The translations under genes and the position numbers were made by a program. A stretch of 64,000 bases of DNA from Nakamurella multipartita DSM 44233 (GTDB lineage: Bacteria; Actinomycetota; Actinomycetes; Mycobacteriales; Nakamurellaceae), in assembly GCF_000024365.1 (NCBI RefSeq), contig NC_013235.1, positions 434,001 to 498,000 of the forward strand, given 5' to 3'. The notes beneath the pieces are model-generated. The model was not told where the DNA came from and made no database searches. It saw nothing but the letters and a program-made list of their open reading frames with translations. Positions 1 to 9,011 of the stretch are shown here, in pieces. Within the stretch, counting starts at the first letter, position 1. Each line of letters begins with the position of its first letter.

Positions 1-492
1 GTCGTGCCGATCGGATACGCCAGCGACCGTGGTCGGGTGGAACAAATCCTCCTCGCCGCCGCGCACGACCATGCGGTGGTCGACGATCCGATGGCTCGGC
101 AGGCGTTATCGAAAATGCGGGCCAAGTACGCCATGGCGGATGCGACTACGGAGCCAGCGGTTTACTGGCGAATCACCGACAATTGGCTCGAGATGTCGTT
201 GCGATTCCTGGTGTTCCACCGCGGGGTTCGAGAAATAAAGGACCGAATTAACCGGGACATCATGAATGGGCTGGATGCCAGCGGAATCCGAATCGCAAGT
301 GCGACCTACGAGGTCGTGGGCTTGCCGGCATTTCAGATGATCGACAACCGGAGCCAGGACGGGCAGACCCGAATTCGCGGTGCTCAGACGGTCGGCGAGA
401 TGCCAACGGTCGAGGAGAGTCCGGCCGCTCTTGTCGTGAGTGCGCCACCAGAGACTCGAACCTCCAACATGCCGATTAGTGGATCTTCGTGA
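1..492 (+). CDS. Mechanosensitive ion channel (MscS family), C-terminal part
   Basis: The reading frame is open from the first base of the window, so the 5' part of the gene lies to the left. About 163 residues remain. The pattern around VYWRITDNWLEMSLRF and the following segment to ATYEVVGLP matches the soluble C-terminal vestibule of MscS-type channels, which release solutes on hypo-osmotic shock. The pore helices are not in the window. The last 40 residues (Thr/Pro/Ser-rich) are a poorly conserved tail. It is followed at once by transposase debris, so the native downstream context is lost. Family assignment is fairly sure; the exact subfamily cannot be given. Confidence 0.75.
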   Translation, partial: VVPIGYASDRGRVEQILLAAAHDHAVVDDPMARQALSKMRAKYAMADATTEPAVYWRITDNWLEMSLRFLVFHRGVREIKDRINRDIMNGLDASGIRIASATYEVVGLPAFQMIDNRSQDGQTRIRGAQTVGEMPTVEESPAALVVSAPPETRTSNMPISGSS

Positions 493-561
493 ATCAGCGT
501 TCACCGGCGACGCCATGATCGATACCTGCGATTTCGACAGTGCGGTCACGCCTTGCGACCC

Positions 562-757
562 GGGTGTCGAAATCCCGGTGCCGATGGCCGTTGCGGGAGT
601 TGACCCGGTCCGGGCTGCGTTCGCCGTAGCCGGCACCGCACAACGCGTCGGCCTCGGCGCCCATCAGCGTCTGAATGAACGTCGAAAGCATCGAGCGAAG
701 CAGGTCCGGGCTCGCCGACGCGAGCATGTCGCCGACGGCGGTCGTCGGGTCGTTAGG
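562..757 (-). pseudogene. IS256-family transposase remnant (N-terminal part)
   Basis: On the minus strand about 60 residues, including LLRSMLSTFIQTLMGAEADA and GYGERSPDRVNSRNG, correspond to the start of the IS256/Mutator transposase core (GYGERSP, NSRNGxRxRxFDTR). The similarity stops after DFDTRV and the rest of the roughly 400-residue protein is missing. No terminal repeats were seen. It is a dead fragment, one of three unrelated IS remnants in the first 7.6 kb. Confidence 0.6.
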
Positions 758-834
758 CTGTGCAGACCTGAGCGCTGACCTATTCCTGGAAGGGATCTAC
801 TTCGCCCGCCCGGGGCAACCCTGGATCGGGCCGG

Positions 835-1011
835 TCAAACGAGAACATGAACGGCCTGCTGCGTCAGTACCTACCGCGCAGCAGCGACCTGGCCACGTTC
901 ACCGCCGAGGACCTGATCGCCATCGCCGCACGATTGCACGACCGGCCCCGCAAGATCCTGGACTGGCGCACACCAGCAAAGGTCTTCGTCTCCCGACTAC
1001 CCTGCCCATGA
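835..1011 (+). pseudogene. IS30-family transposase remnant (C-terminal end)
   Basis: The frame SNENMNGLLRQYLPR ... DRPRKILDWRTPAKVF is the conserved extreme C-terminus of IS30 transposases, containing the region around the last catalytic Glu of the DDE triad (SNEN). It ends at the TGA at 1009-1011 after an eight-residue tail. Nothing upstream in this frame belongs to the transposase, so about 80% of the gene is gone. Confidence 0.65.
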
Positions 1012-1146
1012 CCAGCAGTGTTGCGACGACCGCTAGAAACCGCGCTGGAACCCGCCTGACGCCAGGGGGTCAGTTTTCAGCCGTCGTCGACAGATCGCGA
1101 CGATCCTTCCGTCGACCGCGGACGTGCTGGTACCCATCCGTCGCGG

Positions 1147-2628
1147 TCAGTGCTTGTCGACCATTTCGATCTCGCCGGATTGGATTCGTTCCCAGTACCC
1201 GTTGATCTCCTTCTTGAGCACCCGGGCGAGCAGGTACAGGCCGATGAGGTTGGGGACCGACATCAGGAAGATCATCGAGTCGGAGAACCCGATGACCGGA
1301 CCGAGTGACAGCGTTGCGCCGATCAGGGTGAAGACGCAGAAGACGGCCTTGAAGATGTTCTCCGCTTTGGCGCTGTCGCCGAACAGGTAGCCGGTGGCCT
1401 TCATGCCGTAGTACGACCAGGCGATCATGGTGGAGAACGCGAACAGCACGACCGCGACCACCAGGACAAACTGGAACCATGGCAGTACCGACTGGAAGGC
1501 GGCTGTTGTCAACCCGACCCCGCCGAGCTCCGAGGAATTGGGATCGTCCCAGACACCGGTGATGACGATGACCAGGGCCGTCATGGTGCAGATGACGATG
1601 GTGTCGATGAACGGCTCCAGCAGGGACACGAAACCCTCGGTGGCAGGTTCCTTCGTCCGGACCGCCGAGTGCGCGATCGACGCCGACCCGACGCCGGCCT
1701 CGTTGGAGAATGCGGCCCGCTGGAATCCCACGATGAGAACGCCGACGACCCCGCCAACGACCCCCTCCGGGTTGAACGCGCCGCTGATGATCTGACCGAA
1801 CGCGGCCGGAATCATCGAGACGTTCGCGAAGATGACGACCAGCGCTGCGGTGATGTACAGCACCGCCATGAACGGCACGATCTTGTCGGTGACCCTGGCG
1901 ATCGACTTGATGCCACCGATGATCACCAGCGCCACCAGGATCGCGAAGACCAGCCCGAACGCCCATTTGTAGTCCTCGCCGCCGAAGACCTCGACGATCA
2001 GCGCGGTGGCCTGATTCGACTGGAACATGTTGCCGCCGCCGAGAGACCCGCCGACGCAGCAGACGGCGAAGACGATGGCCATCACCTTGCCGAGCCGGGG
2101 CTTACCCAGTTTCGCGATGCCGTCGCGCAGGTAGTACATCGGGCCGCCGGACACCGAGCCGTCCGCATGCTCCTTGCGGTACTTGACCCCAAGGGTGCAT
2201 TCGGCCATCTTCAGGCTCATCCCGAAGAACCCGGCGACGATCATCCAGAACGTCGCACCCGGTCCGCCGAGGCTGATGGCCACCGCGACCCCGGCGATGT
2301 TCCCCAGGCCCACCGTGCCGGAGACCGCCGTGGCCAAGGCCTGGAAGTGGGACACCTCCCCGGCGTCCTCCGGGTGGGAGTACCGGCCGCGGACCAGATC
2401 GATGGCGTGCTTGAACCCAACAATGTTCTTGAAGCCCAAGAAGATCGTGAAGAAGACCGCACCGGTGATGAGCCAGAGCACGATGACCGGAACGCCGACG
2501 CCGAAGAATTCGAAGCGGTAGAACACGATCCCTTCGATCCAGGTCGCGATCGGACCAACGGCGTCGTTGACCGCCGCGTCGATGCCGGACGGCTCGGTTT
2601 CCTCCGCAGCGACGAATGCCGTGGCCAT
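1147..2628 (-). CDS. Sodium/alanine (AGCS family) amino-acid symporter
   Basis: A 493-residue polytopic membrane protein of the alanine/glycine:cation symporter family (AgcS/DagA/AlsT), which imports small neutral amino acids with Na+. The family signature is clear in the N-terminal third: ALATAVSGTVGLGNIAGVAV, then GGPGATFWMIVAGFFGMSLK and ECTLGVKYR. About 10-11 hydrophobic segments follow and the length is normal. The ATG at 2628 overlaps the TGA of the upstream universal stress gene (TGATG). It is preferred over an in-frame GTG three bases earlier and implies translational coupling. The substrate (Ala or Gly) is inferred from the family only. Confidence 0.9.
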   Translation of the reverse strand: MATAFVAAEETEPSGIDAAVNDAVGPIATWIEGIVFYRFEFFGVGVPVIVLWLITGAVFFTIFLGFKNIVGFKHAIDLVRGRYSHPEDAGEVSHFQALATAVSGTVGLGNIAGVAVAISLGGPGATFWMIVAGFFGMSLKMAECTLGVKYRKEHADGSVSGGPMYYLRDGIAKLGKPRLGKVMAIVFAVCCVGGSLGGGNMFQSNQATALIVEVFGGEDYKWAFGLVFAILVALVIIGGIKSIARVTDKIVPFMAVLYITAALVVIFANVSMIPAAFGQIISGAFNPEGVVGGVVGVLIVGFQRAAFSNEAGVGSASIAHSAVRTKEPATEGFVSLLEPFIDTIVICTMTALVIVITGVWDDPNSSELGGVGLTTAAFQSVLPWFQFVLVVAVVLFAFSTMIAWSYYGMKATGYLFGDSAKAENIFKAVFCVFTLIGATLSLGPVIGFSDSMIFLMSVPNLIGLYLLARVLKKEINGYWERIQSGEIEMVDKH

Positions 2629-3059
2629 CACGGGACCACCGTGACCGCGACCGGGGAGTTCAGGATCAGCCGGCCCGGTATCCCGCCGTAGAGCACCTTC
2701 TTCATCCGACTTTCTCCGGTGCGACCGACAACGACGTGGTCCACGTGGTGTTCCTCGGCAAGCTCGACCAGCACCTCGACCGGGTGCCCGTGCCGGGTGA
2801 TGCCGTCGGCTCTTGCTCCGGCCTCCTTGGCCTTCGTCAGCGCGGGTTCGAGCAACTGCGTGGTAGCGGCCTGGATCTCGTGCTCGCGTTCACCGGCACG
2901 GAACTCGTTCTCCTCGTTCGTCTGAAACGAATACGGCGACCACGGAATTGCGTGGACGATGAGCACTTCCGCGTTGGCCCACCGTGCCAGCCGGAGACCA
3001 AGGGCGAGTGCCCGGTCACTGGCTTCGCTGCTGTCGATACCGATCAGGATGCTTGTCAT
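2628..3059 (-). CDS. Universal stress protein (UspA family)
   Basis: A 143-residue single-domain Usp protein. It starts with the typical beta strand and Asp (ILIGIDSSEAS) and ends with the nucleotide-binding loop VVVGRTGESRMKK ... GGIPGRL and the last strand PVAVTVVP. The loop fits G-X2-G-X9-G, but the residue after the third Gly is Gly rather than the usual Ser/Thr, so ATP binding is likely but not certain. It is the first gene of a two-gene unit with the AGCS symporter, overlapping it by one base. This suggests a stress protein that accompanies or modulates the transporter. Confidence 0.88.
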   Translation of the reverse strand: MTSILIGIDSSEASDRALALGLRLARWANAEVLIVHAIPWSPYSFQTNEENEFRAGEREHEIQAATTQLLEPALTKAKEAGARADGITRHGHPVEVLVELAEEHHVDHVVVGRTGESRMKKVLYGGIPGRLILNSPVAVTVVP

Positions 3060-3221
3060 GACACTCCCAGGTGGATGGTCGACCAGCCGAAGGGCCCGGT
3101 CGGGTAACCGTGAAGAGGGGCGAAGCAGAGTCCTACGGGGTCAGGCGATGCTGGTTCCGGTCTTCCGGGTGGTGGTCCTTCCTGGAGCGACAGCCCGTTC
3201 CGGCTACGTCCTGCAGGGTCG

Positions 3222-4535
3222 TCACGATTCGGGTGGGTCCAAAGGCGTTCTCATCTGATAGATGTCGGGGATTCCGTCGTGGTCGTCGTCTCGTTCCTCC
3301 TCCTCGCAGATGGCGCGGTAGCGGCGGTTCCGCATCCGCAGGAGCACCGCCGCCAGCACAGCGGCCGTCACCGATCCGGCCAGGACGGCGATCTTGACGT
3401 GATCGTCGGCGGCGGAGCTACCGCCGAAGGCGAGTTCCCCGATCAACAGGGACACGGTGAAGCCGACACCGCCGAGCAGGGCCACCCCGGTCAGATCGGG
3501 CCAGGTCAGCCCCCTCTGCAACGGACGGCGGGTGAGTCTCGACGTCAGATAGGTAGCGGTCAGGATGCCGACCGGTTTCCCCAGGACCAGACCGGCGATG
3601 ATGCCGACCGCGATCGGGTCGGTCAACGCTGACCGCAAACCGGACCAACCACCGATCGCGACGCCGGCCGAGAACAAGGCGAACACCGGCACCGCGATCC
3701 CGGCGGAAATGGGCCGCCAGAGATGCTCGAAGTGCTCCGCCATCCCCGGTCGGTCATCGTCCTTGCCTCTGACCTTCCGGGCGCGCACCGGGACCGCGAA
3801 CCCGAGCAGCACCCCGGCGACGGTGGCGTGCACCCCCGACGCGTGCACCAACGACCAGGTGACGAACGCCAGCGGCAGCAGCAGCCACCAGGAACTGATT
3901 CTTCTCTGCACCAGGACCGTGAACAGGGCCAACGGCGCCAGCGCGAGCAGCAGCCACACCGGTTGGAGGTCGTCGGTATAGAACACGGCGATGATCGTGA
4001 TGGCCAGCAGGTCGTCGACAACGGCCAGGGTGAGCAGGAAGGTTCGCAACGCCGCCGGCAAATGGGTGGAGATGACCGCCAGCACAGCCAACGCGAAGGC
4101 AATGTCCGTGGCGGTCGGGATCGCCCACCCCTTAGGGCCGGTTCCGCCGGCGATCACCAGATACAGCAGGGCGGGGACGATCATCCCGCCGAATGCGGCG
4201 GCCACCGGTACCACGGCGCGGTGCGGGTCCCGAAGGTCACCGGCCACGAACTCGCGTTTGAGTTCCAACCCGGCGACGAAGAAGAAGATCGCCAGCAACC
4301 CGTCGCCGGCCCACTCGCCGACCGTGAGGTTCAGATGCAGTGCAGCAGGTCCGAGCTCGGTATCCAACAGTTGGAAGTAGCTTTCCGAAACCGCTGTGTT
4401 GGCCCAGACCAGGGCCACCACTGTTGCCAGGAGTAACAGGCCACCGCCGACTGTTTCCTTGCGGAGGATATGGGCGACACGACCGTCCTCGGCCCACGTC
4501 CCGGGTGAGAACAACGTGCGGGGGGAGCCGACCAT
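3222..4535 (-). CDS. nhaA: Na+/H+ antiporter NhaA
   Basis: A 437-residue inner-membrane antiporter exporting Na+ in exchange for H+. Diagnostic blocks are [12 protein letters not shown] (84-95), TATDIAFAL (141-149, Asp144) and VVDDLLAI (172-179, with the paired Asp174/175 that correspond to the ion-binding aspartates). About 12 membrane segments are visible. The hydrophilic C-terminus carries an acidic loop [14 protein letters not shown], resembling a DxDxDG calcium-binding loop, which is absent from enterobacterial NhaA. The ATG at 4535 is preceded by an 85-nt leader with a striking GC-rich element, described separately. Confidence 0.93.
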   Translation of the reverse strand: MVGSPRTLFSPGTWAEDGRVAHILRKETVGGGLLLLATVVALVWANTAVSESYFQLLDTELGPAALHLNLTVGEWAGDGLLAIFFFVAGLELKREFVAGDLRDPHRAVVPVAAAFGGMIVPALLYLVIAGGTGPKGWAIPTATDIAFALAVLAVISTHLPAALRTFLLTLAVVDDLLAITIIAVFYTDDLQPVWLLLALAPLALFTVLVQRRISSWWLLLPLAFVTWSLVHASGVHATVAGVLLGFAVPVRARKVRGKDDDRPGMAEHFEHLWRPISAGIAVPVFALFSAGVAIGGWSGLRSALTDPIAVGIIAGLVLGKPVGILTATYLTSRLTRRPLQRGLTWPDLTGVALLGGVGFTVSLLIGELAFGGSSAADDHVKIAVLAGSVTAAVLAAVLLRMRNRRYRAICEEEERDDDHDGIPDIYQMRTPLDPPES

Positions 4536-4620
4536 GGCGGAAGCCCTTCGGAAGTTTCTGGCGTCATCAGCGTTATGCCGACCAGACTTCCCGGCGCACC
4601 ACGGTCAGCCTAGCCGAGTA
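4536..4620 (-). promoter_or_regulatory. Candidate structured 5' leader of nhaA
   Basis: Directly upstream of nhaA, reading on the minus strand, lies CGCCGGGAAGTCTGGTCGGC (4577-4596) about 40 nt before the start codon. No ORF explains it. Cation transporters in actinobacteria often carry structured leader RNAs, so this may be a cis-regulatory RNA for Na+ or pH response. That is inference from position and composition; I did not establish a fold or an Rfam match. Confidence 0.35.
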
Positions 4621-5149
4621 CCAGCCGTCGCCGCGCAGCCCAGGCCGGAAGCAGAGTGCCATCGCGCAGCGACGGAGAAGCTCGGCTTTCAGTAGTCGTG
4701 CAGCTCCCCGTCTCCAACGGTTGTGTCGAGGGCTTCGGAAGGGCCCGGTCTTGCCGGTGATGATCGCAAGGAACTTTCGGTGAGTGCCCGGAATCTGCCG
4801 CTGATTGGCCGCCGGTTCAGGTCGCGGTAGGTGCCGGCGAGGATGTTCTTGTCATCGGCTGTGACGACCTCGTGCCGGGCGGGGGCCGGTGCGGGGTCGT
4901 GGCTTTCGGACTTCTCGTCACCTTCGCGCCGTTGCGGATCTTGGAGAACGGCTTCTGTCTTGGGGGCAGAAGTAGTTCGTCGTCAACGACTGCACCCCAG
5001 ATCTCGTTCAGCAGCAACAACGCTGCCGCCGTGTGCCACCGGTGTCAGCCGACCACGGTCCGGGCGACCGCCCAGTACCATGCTCCATGGGCCGGATTCC
5101 ACGACGGTCGTTCGACCACGCAGGCCGACATCCAGGGGACAATCACGCC
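4621..5149. other. Intergenic region between divergent antiporter genes
   Basis: About 530 bases separate the nhaA leader from the KhtT-like gene. Short open frames occur on both strands, but none has a convincing start, ribosome site or recognisable protein. The region must hold the promoters for both divergently transcribed ion-transport units. Just before the downstream GTG an AGGGGA ribosome site is visible at about 5134. Confidence 0.4.
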
Positions 5150-5635
5150 GTGGATGTCACTGAGACTCTTCTTCCGGGTGTTGGCATCCGGTATGAGTTC
5201 GTTACCAGGTCCGGCGCCCATATCGGTCTGATCTCCCGTCGGGACGGACGCATCGATGTCGGCGTGTACGACCGGAGCGACGCGGATGTGTGGATCGAGC
5301 TGGTCCGCCTTACTCCGGCGGAGGCCGACACCTTGGCCGAGTTGCTCGGCGCGCCACGCATCGCTGAGAGATTCGCCGATCTGACCAGGGAGATCCCCGG
5401 ACTTGTCGCGGCCCAGGTCGAGATTGAACCGGGATCGACCTTCGCCGGGCGGACTCTCGGGGAGACACGTGCACGCTCGCGGACGGGCGCCTCTGTGGTT
5501 GCGGTCGTCCGGTCTGCCGGAGTCGTCGCCGCTCCTACTCCGAGCCAGCCGCTGACCGCCGGCGACGTGCTGGTGGTGTTGGGCACGGAGGACGGCATCG
5601 CCGCGCTCCGGCGGATCCTGACCGGGGTGGGGTAG
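5150..5635 (+). CDS. K+/H+ antiporter regulatory subunit, TrkA-C domain (KhtT-like)
   Basis: A 161-residue soluble protein starting at GTG 5150, with AGGGGA about 10 nt upstream; longer in-frame starts lack a ribosome site. The N-terminal half (IRYEFVTRSGAHIGLISRR) and the C-terminal TrkA-C/RCK_C fold (VEIEPGSTFAGRTLGETRAR ... LTAGDVLVVLGTEDGIAALR) match KhtT, the cytoplasmic gate of KhtTU-type K+ efflux antiporters. The TrkA-C domain binds a nucleotide ligand. It ends 5 nt before the antiporter gene, so the two are co-transcribed and probably form one complex. Confidence 0.85.
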   Translation: MDVTETLLPGVGIRYEFVTRSGAHIGLISRRDGRIDVGVYDRSDADVWIELVRLTPAEADTLAELLGAPRIAERFADLTREIPGLVAAQVEIEPGSTFAGRTLGETRARSRTGASVVAVVRSAGVVAAPTPSQPLTAGDVLVVLGTEDGIAALRRILTGVG

Positions 5636-5640
5636 CTCTC

Positions 5641-6807
5641 GTGCATGTCAGCGCGGCGTTCCTGGTCGAGTTCGGCATCCTGTTGCTCATCCTGGGTGCG
5701 GTCAGCGCTGTTGCCGGGAAGCTGGGTCTGTCCGCGGTGCCGTTGTTCCTGATCGCCGGACTATTCGTCGGCCCCGGCGGCCTGCTGCCGGTTCCTGCCG
5801 CGGCCCCGTTCCTGGAGGCGGGGGCGGTGATCGGCGTGGTGCTGCTCCTGCTGTCCCTCGGTTTGGAGTTCTCCGCGGACGAGTTCACTCAGGCGCTGCG
5901 GCGCCACACGCCCAGTGGCGTGGTCGATCTGGTGCTGAACGCGGTTCCCGGGGTGGTCGCCGGTCTGCTGCTCGGACTTCCTGTCGCCGGCGTGGTCGCG
6001 CTCGGTGGGATCACCTGGGTGTCCTCATCCGGCATCGTCTCGCGCACCCTGTCAGACCTGGGTCGACTGGGCTACCGGGAAACGCCCGCGGTGCTCTCGG
6101 TTCTGGTCCTCGAGGATGTCGCGATGGCGGTCTATCTGCCCATGCTGGGCATCCTGCTGGCCGGCACCGCCTTCCTGGCCGGACTGGCGGGAGTCCTGGT
6201 GGCGGTGGTCGCCCTGATCGGCGTGCTCATGCTTTCCCGCTGGTCGGGACCCGTGATCGGGTGGCTGATCACGCACGACTCGGACGAACAGGTGCTGCTG
6301 CGGCTGCTCGCGTTGACCTTGCTGGTCGCCGGCGCGGCCGAGTACATGGGCATCTCTGCAGCGGTCGGCGCGTTCCTGGTTGGCCTGGCCGTGCCGGCGG
6401 AGGCTGCCGAGTCCGTCCGCCGGGTGATCGGCCCGCTCCGGGATCTGTTCGCCGCCGCATTCTTCCTCTCCTTCGGCTACGCGATCGACCCGCGGGACAT
6501 GCCGCCGGCCCTGGTCGTGGCGGCCCTGCTCGCGGTGGTCACCGCGGTCACCAAGGTGATCACCGGTTGGTTCGCGGCCCGCCGCGACGGTGTCGGTGCC
6601 CGTGGTCGGCGGCGGGCCGGGACGGCGCTGATCGCGCGGGGTGAATTCTCGATGGTCATCGCCGGTCTGGCGGTGGCCGCCGGCGTGACCGAGATCGGGC
6701 CGCTGGCCGCGACCTACGTGTTGCTGCTCGCCGTCGGAGGTTCGCTGCTCACCCGTCTGTCCGGACAGGGCAGGGACAGACTCGCGCATCCGCACCGCCA
6801 GGCTTGA
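5641..6807 (+). CDS. CPA2-family K+/H+ antiporter (KhtU/KefB-like)
   Basis: A 388-residue polytopic membrane protein of the monovalent cation:proton antiporter-2 family. Typical features are LGLSAVPLFLIAGLFVGPGG near the N-terminus, LLLLSLGLEFSADE (discontinuous helix), VLVLEDVAMAVYLP with the Glu-Asp pair in the transport site, and ARGEFSMVIAGLA near the C-terminus. It has only the membrane domain and no C-terminal TrkA-N, which fits use of the separate TrkA-C subunit just upstream. The GTG at 5641 is the first start after the upstream stop. Confidence 0.88.
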   Translation: MHVSAAFLVEFGILLLILGAVSAVAGKLGLSAVPLFLIAGLFVGPGGLLPVPAAAPFLEAGAVIGVVLLLLSLGLEFSADEFTQALRRHTPSGVVDLVLNAVPGVVAGLLLGLPVAGVVALGGITWVSSSGIVSRTLSDLGRLGYRETPAVLSVLVLEDVAMAVYLPMLGILLAGTAFLAGLAGVLVAVVALIGVLMLSRWSGPVIGWLITHDSDEQVLLRLLALTLLVAGAAEYMGISAAVGAFLVGLAVPAEAAESVRRVIGPLRDLFAAAFFLSFGYAIDPRDMPPALVVAALLAVVTAVTKVITGWFAARRDGVGARGRRRAGTALIARGEFSMVIAGLAVAAGVTEIGPLAATYVLLLAVGGSLLTRLSGQGRDRLAHPHRQA

Positions 6808-6849
6808 TCGAGGCCCTCGCGCGTCGAGCCGATTCGCCGGCATGGGCTC

Positions 6850-7558
6850 TCACACCACCCGACAGCCATCCGTCCGGCACCATGTCGAGAACTCGACGCG
6901 CGGCCGATCTGGCCGGCTGATGTTTGGCCGCTCAGGGTTGACGCAGTCATGCACGTGCGATTGAGGCCCGCGGCGTTCGGGTCGTCGGCGTCGGCCCAGT
7001 CCGCGGTGGTGACCGTTCCGCAGCCGCAGGTCTTGGCCAGCAGTTGGTGTTCGGTGATCACCGGCGCCGTCACCGGCGGCACGGACGACCTGCCGCCGTT
7101 CGGCGACCGTCGATGTCGAACCGTCCAGCGGGCCGCAGCAGCCCCGGGAGGTTTGCGGTTCGATCGGCACGACCTGGTCGGGTGTGTCGGACAGGGAATG
7201 GGGCACCCCGGGATCGCCGGGCTGCTTGCCGGGCTTGCGACTTGACCGCTGCTGCGCCGACCGCGGCTTGGCGGGTTCCTTGTCCCACGGGGCGTCCGAG
7301 GACGGCGGTCGGGACGAGTTCGACGAGTCCGCACCCAACCGCCGTTCCAGGTCGGCCACCCCGGGCGGTCAGGACCTGGATTTGTTCGGTCAGCAACCGA
7401 TGCAGCTCGGCCTGGGCGCGGACCTGTTCGGTTTGCAACCGGATCCGTTCGGCTTGACCGGCGATCAACTCGGCCTGCGAGCGCGTACTGATCACCGCGC
7501 TGAAGTGGTGTCCAGCCACCATGGACAGCGGGCCGCGTGACTGTGACGCTGGCAACAT
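6850..7558 (-). pseudogene. IS66-family transposase remnant
   Basis: On the minus strand, the coiled-coil region (AELIAGQAERIRLQTEQVRA) leads through one frameshift near 7,360 into VADLERRLGADSSNSSRPPS, the N-terminal hallmark of IS66 TnpC transposases. The zinc-finger region (CGCGTV) follows in yet another frame. The DDE catalytic domain is absent. The right end of this debris abuts the truncated response regulator, so this element or a deletion around it removed that gene's 5' end. Confidence 0.7.
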
Positions 7559-7591
7559 GCCCAGCCTCGCCCCGGAACATCTGCCGCCAGG

Positions 7592-8167
7592 TTGCGAGCG
7601 TCAACGCGTTGCCCGCACGCCGGCGACGGCAGCGAGGCCGTCCAGCGCGCCGCCATGATGGACATCGATCTGGCCATCCTGGACATTGCGATGCCGCGGA
7701 TGACCGGTTTGCAGGCCGCCCGCGAGATATCCCGGCGAGCAACCGGTCTGCGCATTCTGATGCTGTCGATGTACGACAACGAGCAATACTTCTTCGAGGC
7801 ACTGAAGGCGGGCGCGGCCGGATACGTGCTGAAGTCCGTCGCCGACCGTGACCTGGTCGAGGCCTGCCGGGCGGTGCGGCGGGGCGAGCCGTTCGTCTAC
7901 GCGGGCGCGCTGACCGCCCTGATCACCGAGTATCTGCGCCGCAGCCGCAACGGTGACCGGATCCCGACCAGCATCCTGACTCCCCGCGAAGAGGAAATCG
8001 TCAAGCTGATCGCCGAGGGACACTCGTCCCGGGAGATCGCGGACACCCTGGTGATCAGCGCGAAGACCGTTGACCGGCACCGGGCCAACATCATGCAGAA
8101 GCTCGGCATGCACGACCGCCTGGACCTGACCAGGTTCGCCATCCGCGTCGGCCTGGTCGAACCCTGA
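7592..8167 (+). pseudogene. NarL/LuxR-type response regulator, N-terminally truncated
   Basis: The frame encodes a receiver domain from its second half onward (LAILDIAMPRMTG with the phosphoacceptor Asp, then LMLSMYDN and AAGYVLK) and a complete LuxR-type DNA-binding domain (LTPREEEIVKLIAEGHSSRE ... VDRHRANIMQKLG). The first 45 or so receiver residues, including the acidic pocket that binds Mg2+, are missing and are replaced by sequence next to IS66 debris. The apparent TTG start at 7592 is not a natural one. Phosphorylation control should be lost; residual DNA binding is possible. No partner histidine kinase is visible. Confidence 0.75.
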
Positions 8168-8206
8168 CCACCGACCCCGCCACAGCCATCCTGAGAGGAG
8201 AACCCG

Positions 8207-8494
8207 ATGCCGCTGTCGGACGAACACCGCCACGCGCTCGATGAGATCGAACGTGCCCTGAAGAAGGACGACCCCCGGTTCGCGGCCACCGTCAACATCG
8301 ATCAGATTCAGCGGCACCGCCGCCGCTGGACCATCATCGCCGCCGCCCTGTTCCTGCTCGGCGTGGTACTGCTGATCACCGGACTGGTCACCAGCGATTC
8401 CTATCTGCTCGTCGGAGCAATCATCAGCAGCATCGGGTTCCTCACCATGCCCGCCGCCATCGCGGTGTTCCTCGACCACCGCTTCAATCTCTGA
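8207..8494 (+). CDS. DUF3040 membrane protein
   Basis: A 95-residue protein with the DUF3040 N-terminal signature MPLSDEHRHALDEIERAL followed by DDPRFAAT and two transmembrane helices (about residues 46-65 and 68-88). The family is restricted to actinobacteria and has no known function. The ATG at 8207 has GAGAGGAGAA as ribosome site. It starts 39 nt after the truncated response regulator and may once have been in its operon. Confidence 0.85.
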   Translation: MPLSDEHRHALDEIERALKKDDPRFAATVNIDQIQRHRRRWTIIAAALFLLGVVLLITGLVTSDSYLLVGAIISSIGFLTMPAAIAVFLDHRFNL

Positions 8495-8761
8495 ACGGGA
8501 CTCGCTACGCCCGTGCGGTTGGCCACGGTGTCGCCGTCGACCGCAAGCGTGGCGAACATGACCAGGCCCAACGAACTCGCGCCTACTGTTGTCACTCCGG
8601 TCGGTTCCCACGGTTCAAGCTCGCAGCCGTCCGGGACGCCCACCCCTCGGCATCCCGCGCAGCTCGTGGGGTGATTCAGCTCGCCCACCAACGCTGCTGT
8701 CAAACGGCCAGCAAGATCACCCGTGATCGTTTACATGGCCGCTGACCTGCACAAACAGTGC

Positions 8762-8801
8762 GCGCCCGGAGGGATTCGAACCCCCAACCTTCTGATCCGT
8801 A
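8762..8801 (-). repeat. Left att core: 3' fragment of tRNA-Arg(ACG)
   Basis: Read on the minus strand these 40 bases run from U33 of the anticodon loop (anticodon ACG) through the variable loop and T arm (GGTTCGAATC) to the acceptor strand. The 5' half of the tRNA is absent. An identical copy lies at 35432-35471. Such 3'-tRNA duplications are the attachment sites of tyrosine-recombinase elements, so this is interpreted as the distal att site of the left element. It is not a functional tRNA gene. Confidence 0.85.
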
Positions 8802-9011
8802 GTCCCGGCGGGCGTCAATCAGCTTGTGTCGCAGCGTCTCTGACGTGCGGCAACGTGTCTACCGCCGTCGGGCAAGGTGTGTCGAAATCGGCACCCATTG
8901 CTGTCAACTACTGCTATCAAGTTGGCTTCCGGATCCAGGCGTTCGCAGCCACTTCGGGAGCGATTCCGGAGAACCTCACGGGCCCTTCGAGTATGCCACT
9001 GGGCGACGCTG

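Noticed and set aside
8762..8801. A functional tRNA-Arg gene
   Set aside because: The acceptor 5' strand, D arm and anticodon 5' strand are missing in both copies, so these are attachment-site remnants.
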